This document shows, in pieces, positions 1 through 12,172 of a stretch of 64,000 nt of DNA. This DNA is from Neopestalotiopsis rosae (taxonomy: Eukaryota > Ascomycota > Sordariomycetes > Amphisphaeriales > Sporocadaceae). The notes beneath the pieces were generated by a model. It made no database searches, was not told the DNA's origin, and saw nothing but the letters and a program-made list of their open reading frames with translations. Numbering within the stretch: position 1 is the first letter of the stretch; the number at the start of each line of letters is the position of its first letter. The translations under genes and the position numbers were made by a program. The DNA is taken from assembly GCA_023078685.1 (NCBI GenBank), contig JALGAS010000008.1, positions 2,108,001 through 2,172,000 of the forward strand, given 5' to 3'.

Positions 1-1216
1 AGGCACAAACGTCGAATCAATATCCTGGTGTGGAAGATTACCGGCACCCACAAGCTGTGCCTTGGCCAAAAGATCAAGCATGGTCTGCGTCTCAACATCA
101 CCCGTCACTCTTGCTTGGGCACTGGCTATGGCCGCATTATGTGATACAGCCCAGCCCATCCGGTCTTTCATGAATTCTATAGACCGCTTCAAAACACTTT
201 GCCGATTTTGTATAAAGTCTTCCGACTGGTGGGCGAACGAAAACGAGTGGAGAGACTCTGAAGGGAAGCGAGAAAGGTCCTCTGTGAAACTCGGAGAGCT
301 AGGACCGGCGGACATGGGAGTTTGGTTTGTAGGCGACATCATCATCACTAGGGAAGCCGTCCTCGCGAGGCTAGTGGAAGGGCTTCGGGACGAGGTGGCA
401 GATGAGGGCATGGTTGGAGCGCGAACGGGATGGTTCTGCCGGATTCGTCGCAGACCAGACGGGCCAAGGCCATGATCATGGTCCGTCATGAGAGAAGACC
501 TATTCACATCGCGTCAACATTTACAATTACAGCTTTTGACATGGTCCCCTCAGTAAATCATTTTGTAACAAGGCAAAGGCAGGCGGGTAAGCAGCAGTGT
601 CAAGGTGAGATTGTAGTCAGCAGAAGCTGACCCAGGAGGCTGTGATGCAAAGCCATGTGACGTGACACAAAGGACCAGGGTGGTAGGACGATCGTAGGGT
701 CATTCACGAGGAGCAACCAGTAGTATATTGGGCGGGCAACCAAGAGGAAATTCTTCGCACCTTGTGATAGAGTCATAGTCAACACTTGACGCGGCATCGA
801 AGGAAAATCGCATTCTCGAGTCGGAACGGTCCAGGGACTCGCCCTCTCGGATCGGCGACTCGGACACGACGGCGAGATTACCGGCGCTGCGATTCTTTGG
901 GATTTGTAGAGGCGTCGAGAGCTTGCTCCGGCCGCGTCCTCGTTGCGGCTCTTCATCGTATCTAGCGTTCTCGGTGTCGGCGCCTTTGGTAGAGGAAACA
1001 TGTTAGTGTATTGCATGTCTAGCAGCAAGATGAGGGATGCAGCGTGCTGCTAACTCCGTTTTCCTGCTACTGCTACTGCTACTGCCGCTGCTGCTGGCGG
1101 CGGCGGCGGCGGCGGTGGTGGTGATGATGCTGCCTCTACTAGGCCAATCTGCGCCCGTAGTTCGTCTCTGGAGTCTTACCGTTTTCCTGTTGCTCTCCAC
1201 CATGAGTATGTTTCAT
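1..1216 (-). CDS. 5' part of a large protein gene, cut by the window edge (possibly Ssk2/SskB/OS-4-type MAPKKK N-terminus)
   Basis: Three exons are visible on the minus strand: 1216-1180, 983-761 and 499-1. Introns are 1179-984 (GTAAGA...AAAG) and 760-500 (GTGCGA...ATAG). The joined length is 759 nt, exactly 253 codons, still open at the edge. The start at 1216 is preceded by an in-frame TGA eight codons upstream. The encoded stretch is low-complexity and Ser/Pro-rich, then has a more ordered block around SFSFAHQSEDFIQNRQSVLK and SIEFMKDRMGW, followed by a helical DLLAKAQL segment. From memory this style resembles the N-terminal tails of fungal osmosensing MAP kinase kinase kinases, but no kinase domain lies inside the window, so the name is a guess. 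Exons 1 and 2 are inferred only from splice sites and frame continuity. The second intron is long for a fungus. Confidence 0.65.
1064..1128. repeat. Trinucleotide microsatellite (CTG/GCG/GTG) inside an intron
   Basis: Consecutive CTGCTA, CTG, GGC and GGT/GAT triplets run through this segment. It lies wholly inside the predicted first intron of the left-edge gene. On the minus strand it would read as threonine, alanine and serine runs if the intron were retained. Confidence 0.8.
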
Positions 1217-4200
1217 AATTGACGGCGATGAACTTGATCACGGTGTCGGCGCAGGATTCGAGCTCGAGGAATGGCCCGTTGACGGTTAGGGGACAAGGAG
1301 AGAAAAAGAAAAGGCAAAATAGCCTATAGTGGAAGAATATGCTTTTGGGTATGTGTTAAGACAATAATAGATGCCAGCGCTTTTCTCTTTTCTGCCCGTC
1401 CGTCGTCGCGCGTTTGCTGGTCTTGGCTTGGGCTTTCGAACTCGACTGTTGTTGGCTTGACTCGAACCACTCTCGCTCTCTCCAATTCTGCCTGTGCTTT
1501 TCCTTGGGCGGGCGCTGGACTGGGGTGCTTGTTGGTCGGTTGCCTTTGGGTTGCAGGGCGATACGGACGTTGGCGCGGGGTCAGGAAAAGAGAGAGGGAT
1601 GGAGAGTGAGTGAGTGATTGAGTGAGAGAGAGACTTGGGTTGATTGGAGGTAAATTAAACTTGTGTTGAACGTTTTCTCTTAGCAGACCTTTTGTCGCGG
1701 AACACGGGAGAGGCGTTGCCTGAACCTTTAGTGAGCCGGATTGGTTGTAAGGTTGATTGATAGTTTACCTAGGTAGGTAGATTCGGTGAACAAGCTGTCG
1801 AGGCGCGAAAGCGGTCATAGATCTGTTTTCTTTCTTGTTTTGGTCGCGGTATTAAATGTCACTTCCAATTGACATTATTTTTTTTTTCTTGCCCGTTGAT
1901 ATTCGTCGTCAGCCTATCCGACACCGAGAGAGGTGACGGGAAGCTAAGTAACGACCGAGGCGAAAAAGCTGGGGAATCCTTGTGGATCTGTTTGCTGTCT
2001 TGTCTTGTAACGATTTCTGACACCCACGGAGATTTGATGCGTTGCTTGCATGAGTAAAGTGCTTGGCTTTCAAGATCTTGCTCGGTTCTTTTTCTTGCTA
2101 GTTTTCCTACTTGCCGGTGAGATAAACGTGCATGCAAGTACCGAAGTCAAAGACCATAAAAAGGGATGCCGTGGCAAGACGGTTGAGCAGGGAGAATGAA
2201 AGGGAAAAAAAGACTTGACAGAACCTAGCACTTCTCGAGGGACCCCCCAAGCCAAGCCAAGCCCCCCAGAAACTCGTATGCAGTCGAGTTAGTGTGCGTA
2301 TTGTCCGGTGATCGCCAAATGCTAAGCAGCAAATGGATTTGGACCTAGCCTGGCGTACCTGGGCTTGTGGAATTCGGCCTGGATTTGTTACATACAATTA
2401 TGGAATGCAGCGACACGAACAGCTTCGTGACAAGGATTGGAAATAAAGCTCAACAGCTCTTTTTATCAAATTTTTTCAGATCTTCCTATTCATATTTCTC
2501 CTCTGGTCGGATATGGCATGCAGGGTAGGTGAGGGATAGCGTTGGGCATCGCACATACGAGTACGGAATATCGTGCCATGCCAGGGCCCCGGAGCTAACG
2601 GCGAGGATTACGGTAGGTTGGGTTATAATCCCTAGAACAGAAAATTGCTTCGCCGGATCCTAAAGGCGGGTCCCTCGACCGGTGGGACGGATGTCAAATT
2701 TCAATCTGCTATTGTATTCCTTCTCAAACACTTTGTGCTCGTGTCGAGGGTCCCGTCTTTCATTGGAATCACGCTGTCATATAAGCCTTTGCAATACTTG
2801 GGGGGTTATTAGCCTTTAGGACTCGCTGCAGGATTCCAGGGTCTCTTGGGGGGAACCTTGGAAGCCTTGTCACTGTTAGCCTGTGATTGGAACACCCAAT
2901 TCGACGGAATTGAGGGGCACCGATTTGCCGATGGTTTATTTTAGTAGGTACCTATTGTTCGTAGGTAGGTACTGGGTATTCGTACTGACCAGCAAGGACT
3001 TGGCTCTTTGTTCTGGACTTGCACATGTGCTCAGGGTCATATATAATAATTGTAAGTTTTCCACGTCAGTAGCGGCCGTTTACCTCCCAATGACCCTGAT
3101 TTCATTCAACGTCACGGGCAAAACGGTCATATTCCCTCGCAAACTCGACTAGCGGAATGTTTTTGAGATCTCATGTGCGAAATCTCATCAGAGATCTTCC
3201 CATCATCGATTAGGCATTGGCGCACAAGTGCAATGATGTCACTGTCAGCTGTTTGGGGGGAAATCCCCCACGCACATGGAAATCTGGCAAGAGGGACAAC
3301 AATGCTTTTCTTCCACCATAACCCGCATGGGTGGAAGGAAAAAGAACAATGTCAATGGCTGCTATGATCAGGTATCGTGACTCAGTCTCCGAAGCCACAT
3401 GTATAGCCTGAAGCTCCCATTGGACCTCTTGATTTTGGGGGAGACAATTGAGAGCTCTGCAGCCATGCTTACCATGGTCTTGATGTCGCATCCCAGCGGC
3501 TCCGGACGAGCAGGGTACGTTGGCACTGATACGCTGCCAGGGCTAGTATTCCGTCGTAGTATTCAACTGCTGTGTCATGCACAAGCTGACCACGGGAGGA
3601 CGGGGAAGTCGGATATCTCATTCATTTGGCGAATTGGGGGCTTGTCCAACCCTCTCCATTGCCCGCTGCTCGTGCACTCACTGCTAGCTAGAGCTGCTCA
3701 GATGACTGACTTCTTCGCTGCCGAGAACCGTTAACCGTTCCAATCATGACATCTCGATACTCTACCACACCATTTTGCAGCTGTATGGATCAATCTGTGG
3801 CTTGAGGTTATCAGGCAGGATAGAGTCAGTTTGCAGTAACGGAAGCAACATTCACCTTCTCAATGGTCCGCACCCTTACTACAAAATACATTGATGAAAC
3901 TAGGCTGTCGACTCTCGCTAATATGTCTTTGTTGTATTACTATGAATGATATTGATTATTTCATAAGTCGATCAGCGCAATTGTCTGTCCGCTTCCGCAT
4001 CTCAACGAATTAATACACCTATGGACAAACAATCAATGGGGTATAGACTTTTCCTAAAGACTGACAAATATCCCATGTCGTCTAGTTCGACTGAACTGCT
4101 CGTACAACACGCCTGTTCCTATGGATATATACGATATCGTCAAGATTGGGCCCACCCCATCCCCAGTATACCAGGTCTTTAGCCAGTCACAACACTGCCG

Positions 4201-4817
4201 ACCGACAGCTTCACATCTCCAAACAACATTAAAGAATACACGCCTCTGTTGATAATGCAGGATGGCTACTTGCTCGGATCTGAACAACCGCCCTATGATC
4301 CCTTTATGCCTCGAAAACGACCCAAACGCCTATGCAGCTCACCACCTTTTGTGTAGTATGTGAATGCCCTTTTCTTATCCGGGCGATGCTCAAAACGTCA
4401 TAACAAGGATGAAAATGGTCCTAATTGGTACCTGTATCACCATGACGTCCACCCGGAACCATGCCGATGGATGGAAATAACAATGCGAAGAATGATATAG
4501 TGACAAAATGCGGCGTGCTGGAGGGCAATAGAAGGGAGAAGAAAAGAACGACCCTTGATGATATGTATTGCACATCAGTCAAGGAATTACAATGCATGAG
4601 GAATGGATTTGATGAGTTATCCAGCGCTAGGAACAGTCGCCATGCGGGATGCCAGATTGAGGTCAAGTAAGGAGCCATTCTAGAACAGGTTGATAATACT
4701 GCGTTCTCGTCATGACCAAGGCCTAGCAGGCAACGGGAAATTCTGATTTGCTCTGGTTGGGCATCTATACAGCACGGCTCATGCTGATCCAAAATGTTTG
4801 ACTCGAGGAAGAACTCT
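1217..4817. other. Intergenic: promoter of left-edge gene and 3' flank of set2
   Basis: About 3.6 kb without a convincing coding region. The part next to the left-edge gene (roughly 1260-2250) holds purine- and pyrimidine-rich tracts and short GA or CT runs typical of fungal promoters and leaders. The rest has only short open frames with no recognisable protein features, so I call none of them genes. The segment just below 4818 should hold the 3' UTR of set2. Confidence 0.6.
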
Positions 4818-7466
4818 CTACTCGCCAAGGCTGGCAGACTGCTGTTGATCACCATTGCCAAGCTGTTCTCGTTCGAACTCAAGCCTGTTAAGCTCATTCT
4901 CACGCTCGAGCTCAGCTTCCTGCTGCCGGAGGGTGTCTGAATCAGCCGAAGCAACCACATTGTCAGAAGTGTCCGCAGCCGGAGGAGGTGGTGGTGGAGG
5001 AGGCGGCGTAGGTGCATCTTCTTCTTTCACGCGTTTAGCGTAGGGCTCGGGCGCATTGGAACCGGTATCGTCATCTTCATCCCGCTTCCGTTTTTGCTCC
5101 GAAGGCGTGGAGTTGATGCCTTCATCGTCAGTCATAACAATGTCGTCTTCATCATCATGTTTGGTTTCGGCCTCAACCTTCATGTCAGACAATGGCCCTT
5201 TGGGAGAGCTGCTGATCCCGTTTCTGAGCTTGTCGTTCTTCTTCTTTTTCTCAGCTGCATTGTACTTGACCACAGCTTTATCGAAGAAATCCTTGACATA
5301 GCTCTTGATCTTCTGCTCCTGTTTTTTGGATATCGTGTTCGGATCTTCAACACGGTGGTTTTTGTAATCTGAAGCAACTAACTTCTTATTAACCTCCTTG
5401 GCAAACTTCTTTAGGTCCTCCTTAGGGAGCTTGTTCCGGAACTTGTCCATAACGTATTTGACGTGAGGAAAGAGAGTGTTCTCGTATATCTTCATCTGCT
5501 TCTCGACGGGATACGAGCGCCACTTTTCCTTCTTGGCATCCTGGGCAGGAGTGCTGACTTGCTGTGGTGTTTGAGTAGCAGATTTGGGTTTGGATACAGA
5601 GTCGATGAGATCCTGCAACGTCTTTTGCTCCTGGACCGCTCTGGAAGGTGCTGTTTGAAAGCTCTCAGGTGCCGGAACGGTCGGCTTGTGCCATTGCACA
5701 GTTCCGCCTTTGGTATAAAAATAATACTTGCCCGATTGGTCATACGCAACGAACCAGCCAGGTGGAAGCGTACTCTGATCAGGTGGCCGACGCTGGCGTG
5801 GCTGATGAACGACGTTCATGTTTCGCTGGGGCACACTGTTTCGAGGACCTTTGGGAACATTGTCCGGGAGTACGGCGATGGTGGCTTTTTGTTGCGGCTC
5901 CTCAAGTCGGGTACCACGACGCTCCTCGAAGGAGTTGACAGGAGCCACAGCCCCGTGAGCATTTCGGGCTTTGCGAGGGATGCGATATCCGGTTTCCAGC
6001 TTGCTCCACGTCTCCAGCAACTCCTTTGACTCGGCTGCAATATTCTCATGCTCGGATGTGATCAGAGGCTGGACGACCACGTCAATCTTGGAATCCGTGA
6101 TCTTGTTCCTCGTTAGGCGCGGGAACCTGTTAAGAATATGAAGAATTTGGAGAACAAGGTTGTGGTCGTCTTTGAACGAGTTTAGCGTCGTTTTGAGAAT
6201 CTCATATCCGTGGACGCGAACGATACTGGGGAGGAGACGCTCCTCACAGCGCTCGATACGCTCCAAGAGTTTGGCGGCAATCCATTTCTCTTTGCACTGC
6301 ATGAGCGAAGCCATGACTTTTTGTACCCCCTTTTCGTCATCAAGGCCACGAGCCTGTACGCTGTTGACATAATCCTCATCGTCTTCCTCGACTCGCTTCT
6401 TGCGGGGCTTCTTGACCACTGCAACCGCAGTATCCCAGCTGTCGGCATCGTCGATGCCGAGAGCCTCAATCGTTGCAGCAGACAGTTTGGTTGCGCGTTC
6501 CGTCTGTGTCTTTCCACCAATGAAACCGATGCAGTTGCTTTCGCCGCAGTAACAAGGCTGAGGATCTGCGCCGTAGCGGTCGACATTGTAGTTGAAAACG
6601 AGTTCTTCGCCTGCCTTCACCTCACGGCTAGTGAAAATGCCCATGCGCATCTTGGGACCAACGCACCACTTGTCGACGTAGCAGTTGGGGTTGCAAGAGT
6701 GATTGCAGAAGCGACCAAGGTTGCCCTTCTTAGTCGCGTCTACGAACTCATTCTTGTGCAGGGACATGAAGTAAAAATGCTTGATGCCTTCCTGATCGTA
6801 CTGCATCATTCGCCGCCGGAATGTTGGCTCGTTGATGACCTCGCCAATATACTCGTAAATAAAGGCATTAGCTTGCAAATCCGAGTTTGCTCGTAACCCA
6901 AAGCCCTTCTTCTCCGTTTTGATGACAGAGACGTTGGCGTATCTTTTGTGTTGAAAGCGCTGATTCTCGCAGCCGTCACCGCAGTTGCACTCTCGATCAA
7001 AACACTCCATTTTGGTGATGCGGTTGATGCAGTCGGCATCTTCACCACATGCATGGTTCTTACCATCGCGCCACTCCTCGGCGCAATCGCAATCCAGGGT
7101 GTCGTGTTCTGAAGCACCAAGAGATTTGGATCCGTACAGACAGTCGGGAATAAGTTGGAAGTGGCCAGTGGCCTCCTCTGTGACGTCGGGAAGGTGGTCG
7201 AAGAGAGGGGGTTGCCGAGGTGCTGACTTTTGCGCGCCCTTTCGAGATTTTTGTGGTTGCGCCCCATTGACGTCTGGTGTCGATGCGCTGTCGCTGCGTG
7301 GCTTTTGGTCGGGAGACATGCTATGCGACCTGGATCTCGAGCCACTCGATCCTGGGGCACTATCATCCTCTTTCTTCACCTCGGCCTCGTTCATGGCGAA
7401 TACGTCAGGTTTGGCCTCAACCGTCAAGCCCTGGAGGCTGGTTTTGATATGTTCTTCGTCCTCCAT
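4818..7466 (-). CDS. set2: Histone H3 lysine-36 methyltransferase Set2
   Basis: Intronless, 882 aa from the ATG at 7466. The frame stays open about 60 nt further upstream but with no ATG there. Domains in order: AWS cysteine-rich region (about 125-175, DCDCAEEW...), SET domain (about 177-296, with YIGEVI and the [11 protein letters not shown] and [12 protein letters not shown] motifs that bind AdoMet and form the active site), post-SET (about 302-318, [14 protein letters not shown]), a helical charged middle, WW domain (about 567-597, [10 protein letters not shown]...), and SRI domain (about 648-735), which binds phosphorylated RNA polymerase II CTD. The acidic tail carries a polyproline run and a short coiled coil. 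The full set of domains matches fungal Set2, which methylates H3K36 co-transcriptionally in the nucleus. No key residue looks missing. Confidence 0.97.
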   Translation of the reverse strand: MEDEEHIKTSLQGLTVEAKPDVFAMNEAEVKKEDDSAPGSSGSRSRSHSMSPDQKPRSDSASTPDVNGAQPQKSRKGAQKSAPRQPPLFDHLPDVTEEATGHFQLIPDCLYGSKSLGASEHDTLDCDCAEEWRDGKNHACGEDADCINRITKMECFDRECNCGDGCENQRFQHKRYANVSVIKTEKKGFGLRANSDLQANAFIYEYIGEVINEPTFRRRMMQYDQEGIKHFYFMSLHKNEFVDATKKGNLGRFCNHSCNPNCYVDKWCVGPKMRMGIFTSREVKAGEELVFNYNVDRYGADPQPCYCGESNCIGFIGGKTQTERATKLSAATIEALGIDDADSWDTAVAVVKKPRKKRVEEDDEDYVNSVQARGLDDEKGVQKVMASLMQCKEKWIAAKLLERIERCEERLLPSIVRVHGYEILKTTLNSFKDDHNLVLQILHILNRFPRLTRNKITDSKIDVVVQPLITSEHENIAAESKELLETWSKLETGYRIPRKARNAHGAVAPVNSFEERRGTRLEEPQQKATIAVLPDNVPKGPRNSVPQRNMNVVHQPRQRRPPDQSTLPPGWFVAYDQSGKYYFYTKGGTVQWHKPTVPAPESFQTAPSRAVQEQKTLQDLIDSVSKPKSATQTPQQVSTPAQDAKKEKWRSYPVEKQMKIYENTLFPHVKYVMDKFRNKLPKEDLKKFAKEVNKKLVASDYKNHRVEDPNTISKKQEQKIKSYVKDFFDKAVVKYNAAEKKKKNDKLRNGISSSPKGPLSDMKVEAETKHDDEDDIVMTDDEGINSTPSEQKRKRDEDDDTGSNAPEPYAKRVKEEDAPTPPPPPPPPPAADTSDNVVASADSDTLRQQEAELERENELNRLEFEREQLGNGDQQQSASLGE

Positions 7467-10400
7467 GTCGTAACACGTATCGGCGAATGGTGGCTGTTGA
7501 TGGGGCGTCGTTCGCCGGAGTGGCAATTGCGGTAGGAATTGGCGGCACGAGCGTGTTTGCGGGAGTCGCCAATAGAAAGAAAAGTTGCTGGCGACCGATG
7601 CAAGTTTTGCGCACGAAGGTTGAAGGGGGTGGAAAAAACTGCTGGGCCAGCTCGAGTGGCGTCCCTGCTTTGACTTCTCCTCTAGGTGCTCAACGGGCCA
7701 GAAGGCTCCTCTCTCTCACACACGCAGTCTCTCTTAGCAGACTGCCAGTGTCTGCTGCAGTAAAATGAAAACAACCTCTTCCTACACGGTCGTCCTGCCT
7801 TATAGCATTCTTATGGGCCTCTGATTTGGTGTAGCAAGGCAGACGATAGCGATGCGAGAATGTGCAGGAGCGCGCAATGGAGAATACGTCCAAGACCCAG
7901 CGCTACGGTATACCGCGTCGCCCTCTGAACATGGCAATGCGCCTCGCGTCAATTCGAAGGTTTAGCAGGTCGGGATCCAGATAGGATGCTGTGTGCGCAG
8001 CTGATTAGAGGAAATTCAGAAGGCGTAAAAGTCGGTTGGGGGGTTGCGCCCATCAATGGGACCAGAGAGCACAAGATTAGGAAAAGCAGCAGCAGATACT
8101 CTCACGCGGCGACGGGAATGGCACAAGAAATCACCAGCTAGGTATGGGATTCGCGGTCGGGGAAATAATGGGGAGAGGCGCCGATGCTGGACCCCACTTC
8201 TTCCGCCCAATGGTGGGAGATCAGTTCCAACTTCGCACTAAAAGGTTAATTCTTAGGGTCCGTCTGGTCTGGTAGTGGGCGAAGGTAATAAGTGTAGGTA
8301 GCAAGCAATTCTCCAAGCCCACGGGTGCTCCCATTGAAGTCGAAATCCATCCAGTGGACTCGTCCGGCACCAGAAGGTAGAGGTAGGGTGGCCAACATCA
8401 CTTCATTTCTCTCATCTCAGGTCAATCCAATTGAGAACAATTCTGGAGATGAAAGTCGACTTGCAATGGGCTTTTGTTCTTGAATCTAACAGTCCTCTGC
8501 AAAGCTGTGATACCTTGTTGTAGCTGCATACATAATGCAATCAAGCAGATATTGCATTGCGAGACCTCTTTGTTCTCATGAAGTCGTGCAGTCCCTATCC
8601 GGACTACCTAACCTGCGCTGAGGTCTGGTTGGTATGACCATACTCTCAACAACATAGAACAGAACATTCACCAAGAAAATCACACGTCTGCTGCAGAACA
8701 AAGTGTGCGATCAGCGTCGGAAAAAGAGTTGCAGTGATACTGCGTTGGTCGTCTCCCCTTGTAGCTTTTCTATGCCTGCTTGCCAGAACGCAACATGTCG
8801 GCTGTCAGTGGAAGACAACGGATCAAAGATGTAAAACAGGCAGAAATCTGTATATGCTTGCTGTACTTCATGCTGGAGTTGTGGATAAGACAATCCATGC
8901 AGCTGAACAGATTGGTTGCTATATACTGAAATTAGTATATGCTGTGTGAGGTAGATAGGTAGGCGGATAACTTGAACATGTAGTATAACCTGCCTTGAGC
9001 AATTGACACGCCAGCACGAAAGGTATGTTGGCTTAACTGCTCTCCTTTGAAGTGTTAGATTTGACGGTATTATGAATGTAAAAATCATTGATGCCCGATA
9101 TCTGGTCTCTCGGAGGAGGGAAAAAAGTAGAAATGATGTAATTGGACTCAATGAGGCAAGCGCGTACGCAATGGTAATCTGTACCACTCAGGCACTTTGA
9201 ATGCCCCGAAGGTACCTAAACGGGCACTGAGTTGACTACCAGGCTCTTAGTGCCAGCGCATCTCGCAGTTCTAGCTAACTTCAAGATCGCCTTTTCCCCG
9301 GATCGTCCAGCGCTGAACAATTGGGGTTTCGGAGCCTTTTACAAATTGGTAGGCATTGTACGGATAGATTTGTACATGGGTGGATCCTATAGAATGCTGC
9401 CAGCTCATGCCAGCGCATTGTGCATCAGGGCATGTACGTAGCAGAGGCGACACTTTTGATGGAAAGTCGAAAAGGCGGTATGGGACCAGAGAGGCCTATA
9501 TAGATAAGTGATGGGTCCTCGAGCGGGATGGATTATTGACCTTTTTTTTCAAAAACTTTTCTGGAAAAGGCTGAAGCAATGAGCAACAAGAAACAAGTAA
9601 TAAATTCTCTTTTCATCTAAAGTTGTCGGCGCCGTCGTCGCCATCATTGTCCATTGGTCATGCGTTCTATACTAGGTACAGCATACACCTACTCAGCAAA
9701 TCAGAAATGCATGCTGTGGCGACCTTTTGCTCTACCAGGATTTTGACACACATACAAGGACGACGATCAATTGTGCTAGATCTCCTCGCCGCCGCCATGA
9801 TCGGGAATGGCTAATCCGACATTCGCATACAGATTTGGACACTACAACACCTGAACGAACTCTTGATCCGTGCTTGCGATAGGCTTGAAAGCTCCGGAAG
9901 AAAAATGCAGTGAAGAGGCAGGTGAGCACTATGATTGGCGAGTCGACAGTCAGCTCTAGCCATTCAATCTGACGACCCTGGGGACATGTGCCGCTACCGA
10001 GCCGGGGAAGCTTGAGATTCGAGGAGCTGCACGGCCAGCAAAGCAGCAACATGTCGACCAATGAAGGCTTGATCGCATTTCTGCATCAACGACAGGCCTT
10101 GCAGCGGAAATATGAGAGATCGAGTTTCTATTACTTTTCGCAACTTGCCCCTCTTGGTGCGCTATTACTGCTACTGCTGCTGCTGAGACCCTGAGACCTC
10201 ATGCTGTACCTACCTACTGCCTACCTATGGAGCCGGGCGTTTTGCAAAGGAGCCGGGCCGTTGCAATTTCCCAAGCTGGAGCTTGTCGCTGCAGCAGGCA
10301 TCTTTTTGCGCCAATGTACCTGCCTCCCAGTACAGGCCATTGCATATCTCACTCTATGCGATGCTCACGTACCTTGGGAGCGGCCGACGATCACCACTGG

Positions 10401-12172
10401 TGACCATCCTAGCGGCCACCTTGTGCATACATACAACAGTACAGAGTACATCGTACAATACTGCAAACAAAGATCACGACACAAGAAAAAGGCAATGCAC
10501 CATGGTCGAAGCAATGTGTTATACTTTCTGCTCGCCCCCCGAAAAAGCAAGATTTCTCACCGTCATCACTGGGTCAGGCGACCAACCCAATTTGCTCGAG
10601 TGGTCAGCCGTATTGGCTCACTGAGGACGTTCCGGACGACTCAGATGAATCGCGCGTCTGCAGGAGACCAAAGCCAGGAGCCCCTCAGTCCACTCAGCGT
10701 CCAGAGACGAAATGCTGATGGCTGCAGCGAGCTTGAATAGCTCCCTCTGGCCTGCATTGGCAGCAGGTGTAACACGGTGCAATTCTACACTACTCTCTGC
10801 CTGGGCCCTTGTCCTTACCCCCCGTTTCGTTTCTGCATGCCTCAATTGACTGGCCACAATTCCCAATTGGGAAATCCTCTTATTTTTTATGCAGGGCCAG
10901 CGGCCAGCGGCCAGCAGCGAGACCGCACCAAGCAAGCACCAGCACTTCTTGAGCTAGGGGCCCTCATCTTCTGGGGACAGGCAAGGCACATGAACAACAG
11001 AATCTGGGATTCATCCACCGGGGCAAACATTTCTCTCCTCGATCGACAGAAAGAGAGAGAAGCAGAGAGACGGATAGAATCGTGCATCCGACGGGGGAGG
11101 CGAGAAGAGCAACGACGATTACTACTTGCTGGCTGTCATTGTTCACTCTTCCAGATCATCTTCATTCCTGCATATCATTGTTTTTTTATGCCTCGAAGCC
11201 CTCCTCTGCGTAGGTCACATACCTGACCACCAGGGAGGTTACCTAGGTACGAGCCTGCACCGACCACATTTTTACTGTCGACGCCGCCTCAGGGATTGCA
11301 CAGACTCTCTGGAAAGCTTCCCCGGATAGACTGAACTGTCGGCTATCCGAGACTCGTCCTGATTAGACTGTCCCTTAACAATTAATAACCCGTCGCGGGG
11401 TTCCTCGGATCCCTCCCGCCCAAACTGACTGACAGACTGACAAAACTGGACTGTCTGTCCCAGGCAAGCCGCGAGACAGACAGACAGCCACACAAGCACA
11501 GGCACACACAGGCAGGCAGAACAGACGCTGGACTCGAGACAGGCGGCGACCAAAGCTTTCCGCGCGCTACTTTTTACCTTACCTCGACCCTTGTAATAGA
11601 GGTAGCAACCTTGATCTTGTCGATCGCAAACCAGTGCGCCCGTAGCGACGTTTCCCAGTTGGCAACTTCACGACTTTCTGTTTCTGTACTACTCGAGCTC
11701 CTCCAAGACACGGCCATACACTCGTTTGACATCTGATTCGGGCAACTCGCCAAAGACGCGCGCTTGTCATACGGTTTTTTCTTTCGCGCGCGTATCCCAT
11801 GTCCTTTTCCGCGACTCTCTGCTAGAATCCCCCTCCTGCATTCTTCATCTGAACCTAGCCAGTCCTATGACACACATCCTTCCACTGTCCGGTCTGCGCA
11901 GCGTTCCCTTGCCTCCCGTATCACAGCCGCCGCCTCCTGTTGTGTATTGGTGAACCGCAGCTCCTTGCCTGTGAGGCAGCCTTCTTCGATTAGAAATTTC
12001 CATTTCACCAGGCTGAGCAGAATCCTCTCGTTATTCCAGCAAATCTGCAAGCTGCATCATTCTTGTCCATTTATCTAGATTTTACTTGAAATGCCATGAT
12101 TGCAGCTCCGGTAGCATTCTCCCCGTCTCAATCCTCAGTCAGCTTCGGCGGGTTTTCGCAGCGATACTCGCC
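7467..12172. promoter_or_regulatory. 4.7-kb divergent intergenic region between set2 and the AT-hook gene
   Basis: Two divergently transcribed genes face away from this region, so both promoters must lie here. I see short open frames only, none with a credible domain, splice pattern or codon bias. From about 11160 to 12170 the plus strand is pyrimidine-rich (many CT, TCC and TTC runs), as expected for the leader and core promoter of the gene at 12173. Short GTAGGTAG-like repeats occur around 8940-8965 and 10205-10230. No TATA box can be assigned with confidence. Confidence 0.5.

Noticed and set aside
6210..6896. 228-codon plus-strand frame inside set2
   Set aside because: It lies wholly opposite the SET domain coding region; the frame is a by-product of codon bias, with no family motif of its own.
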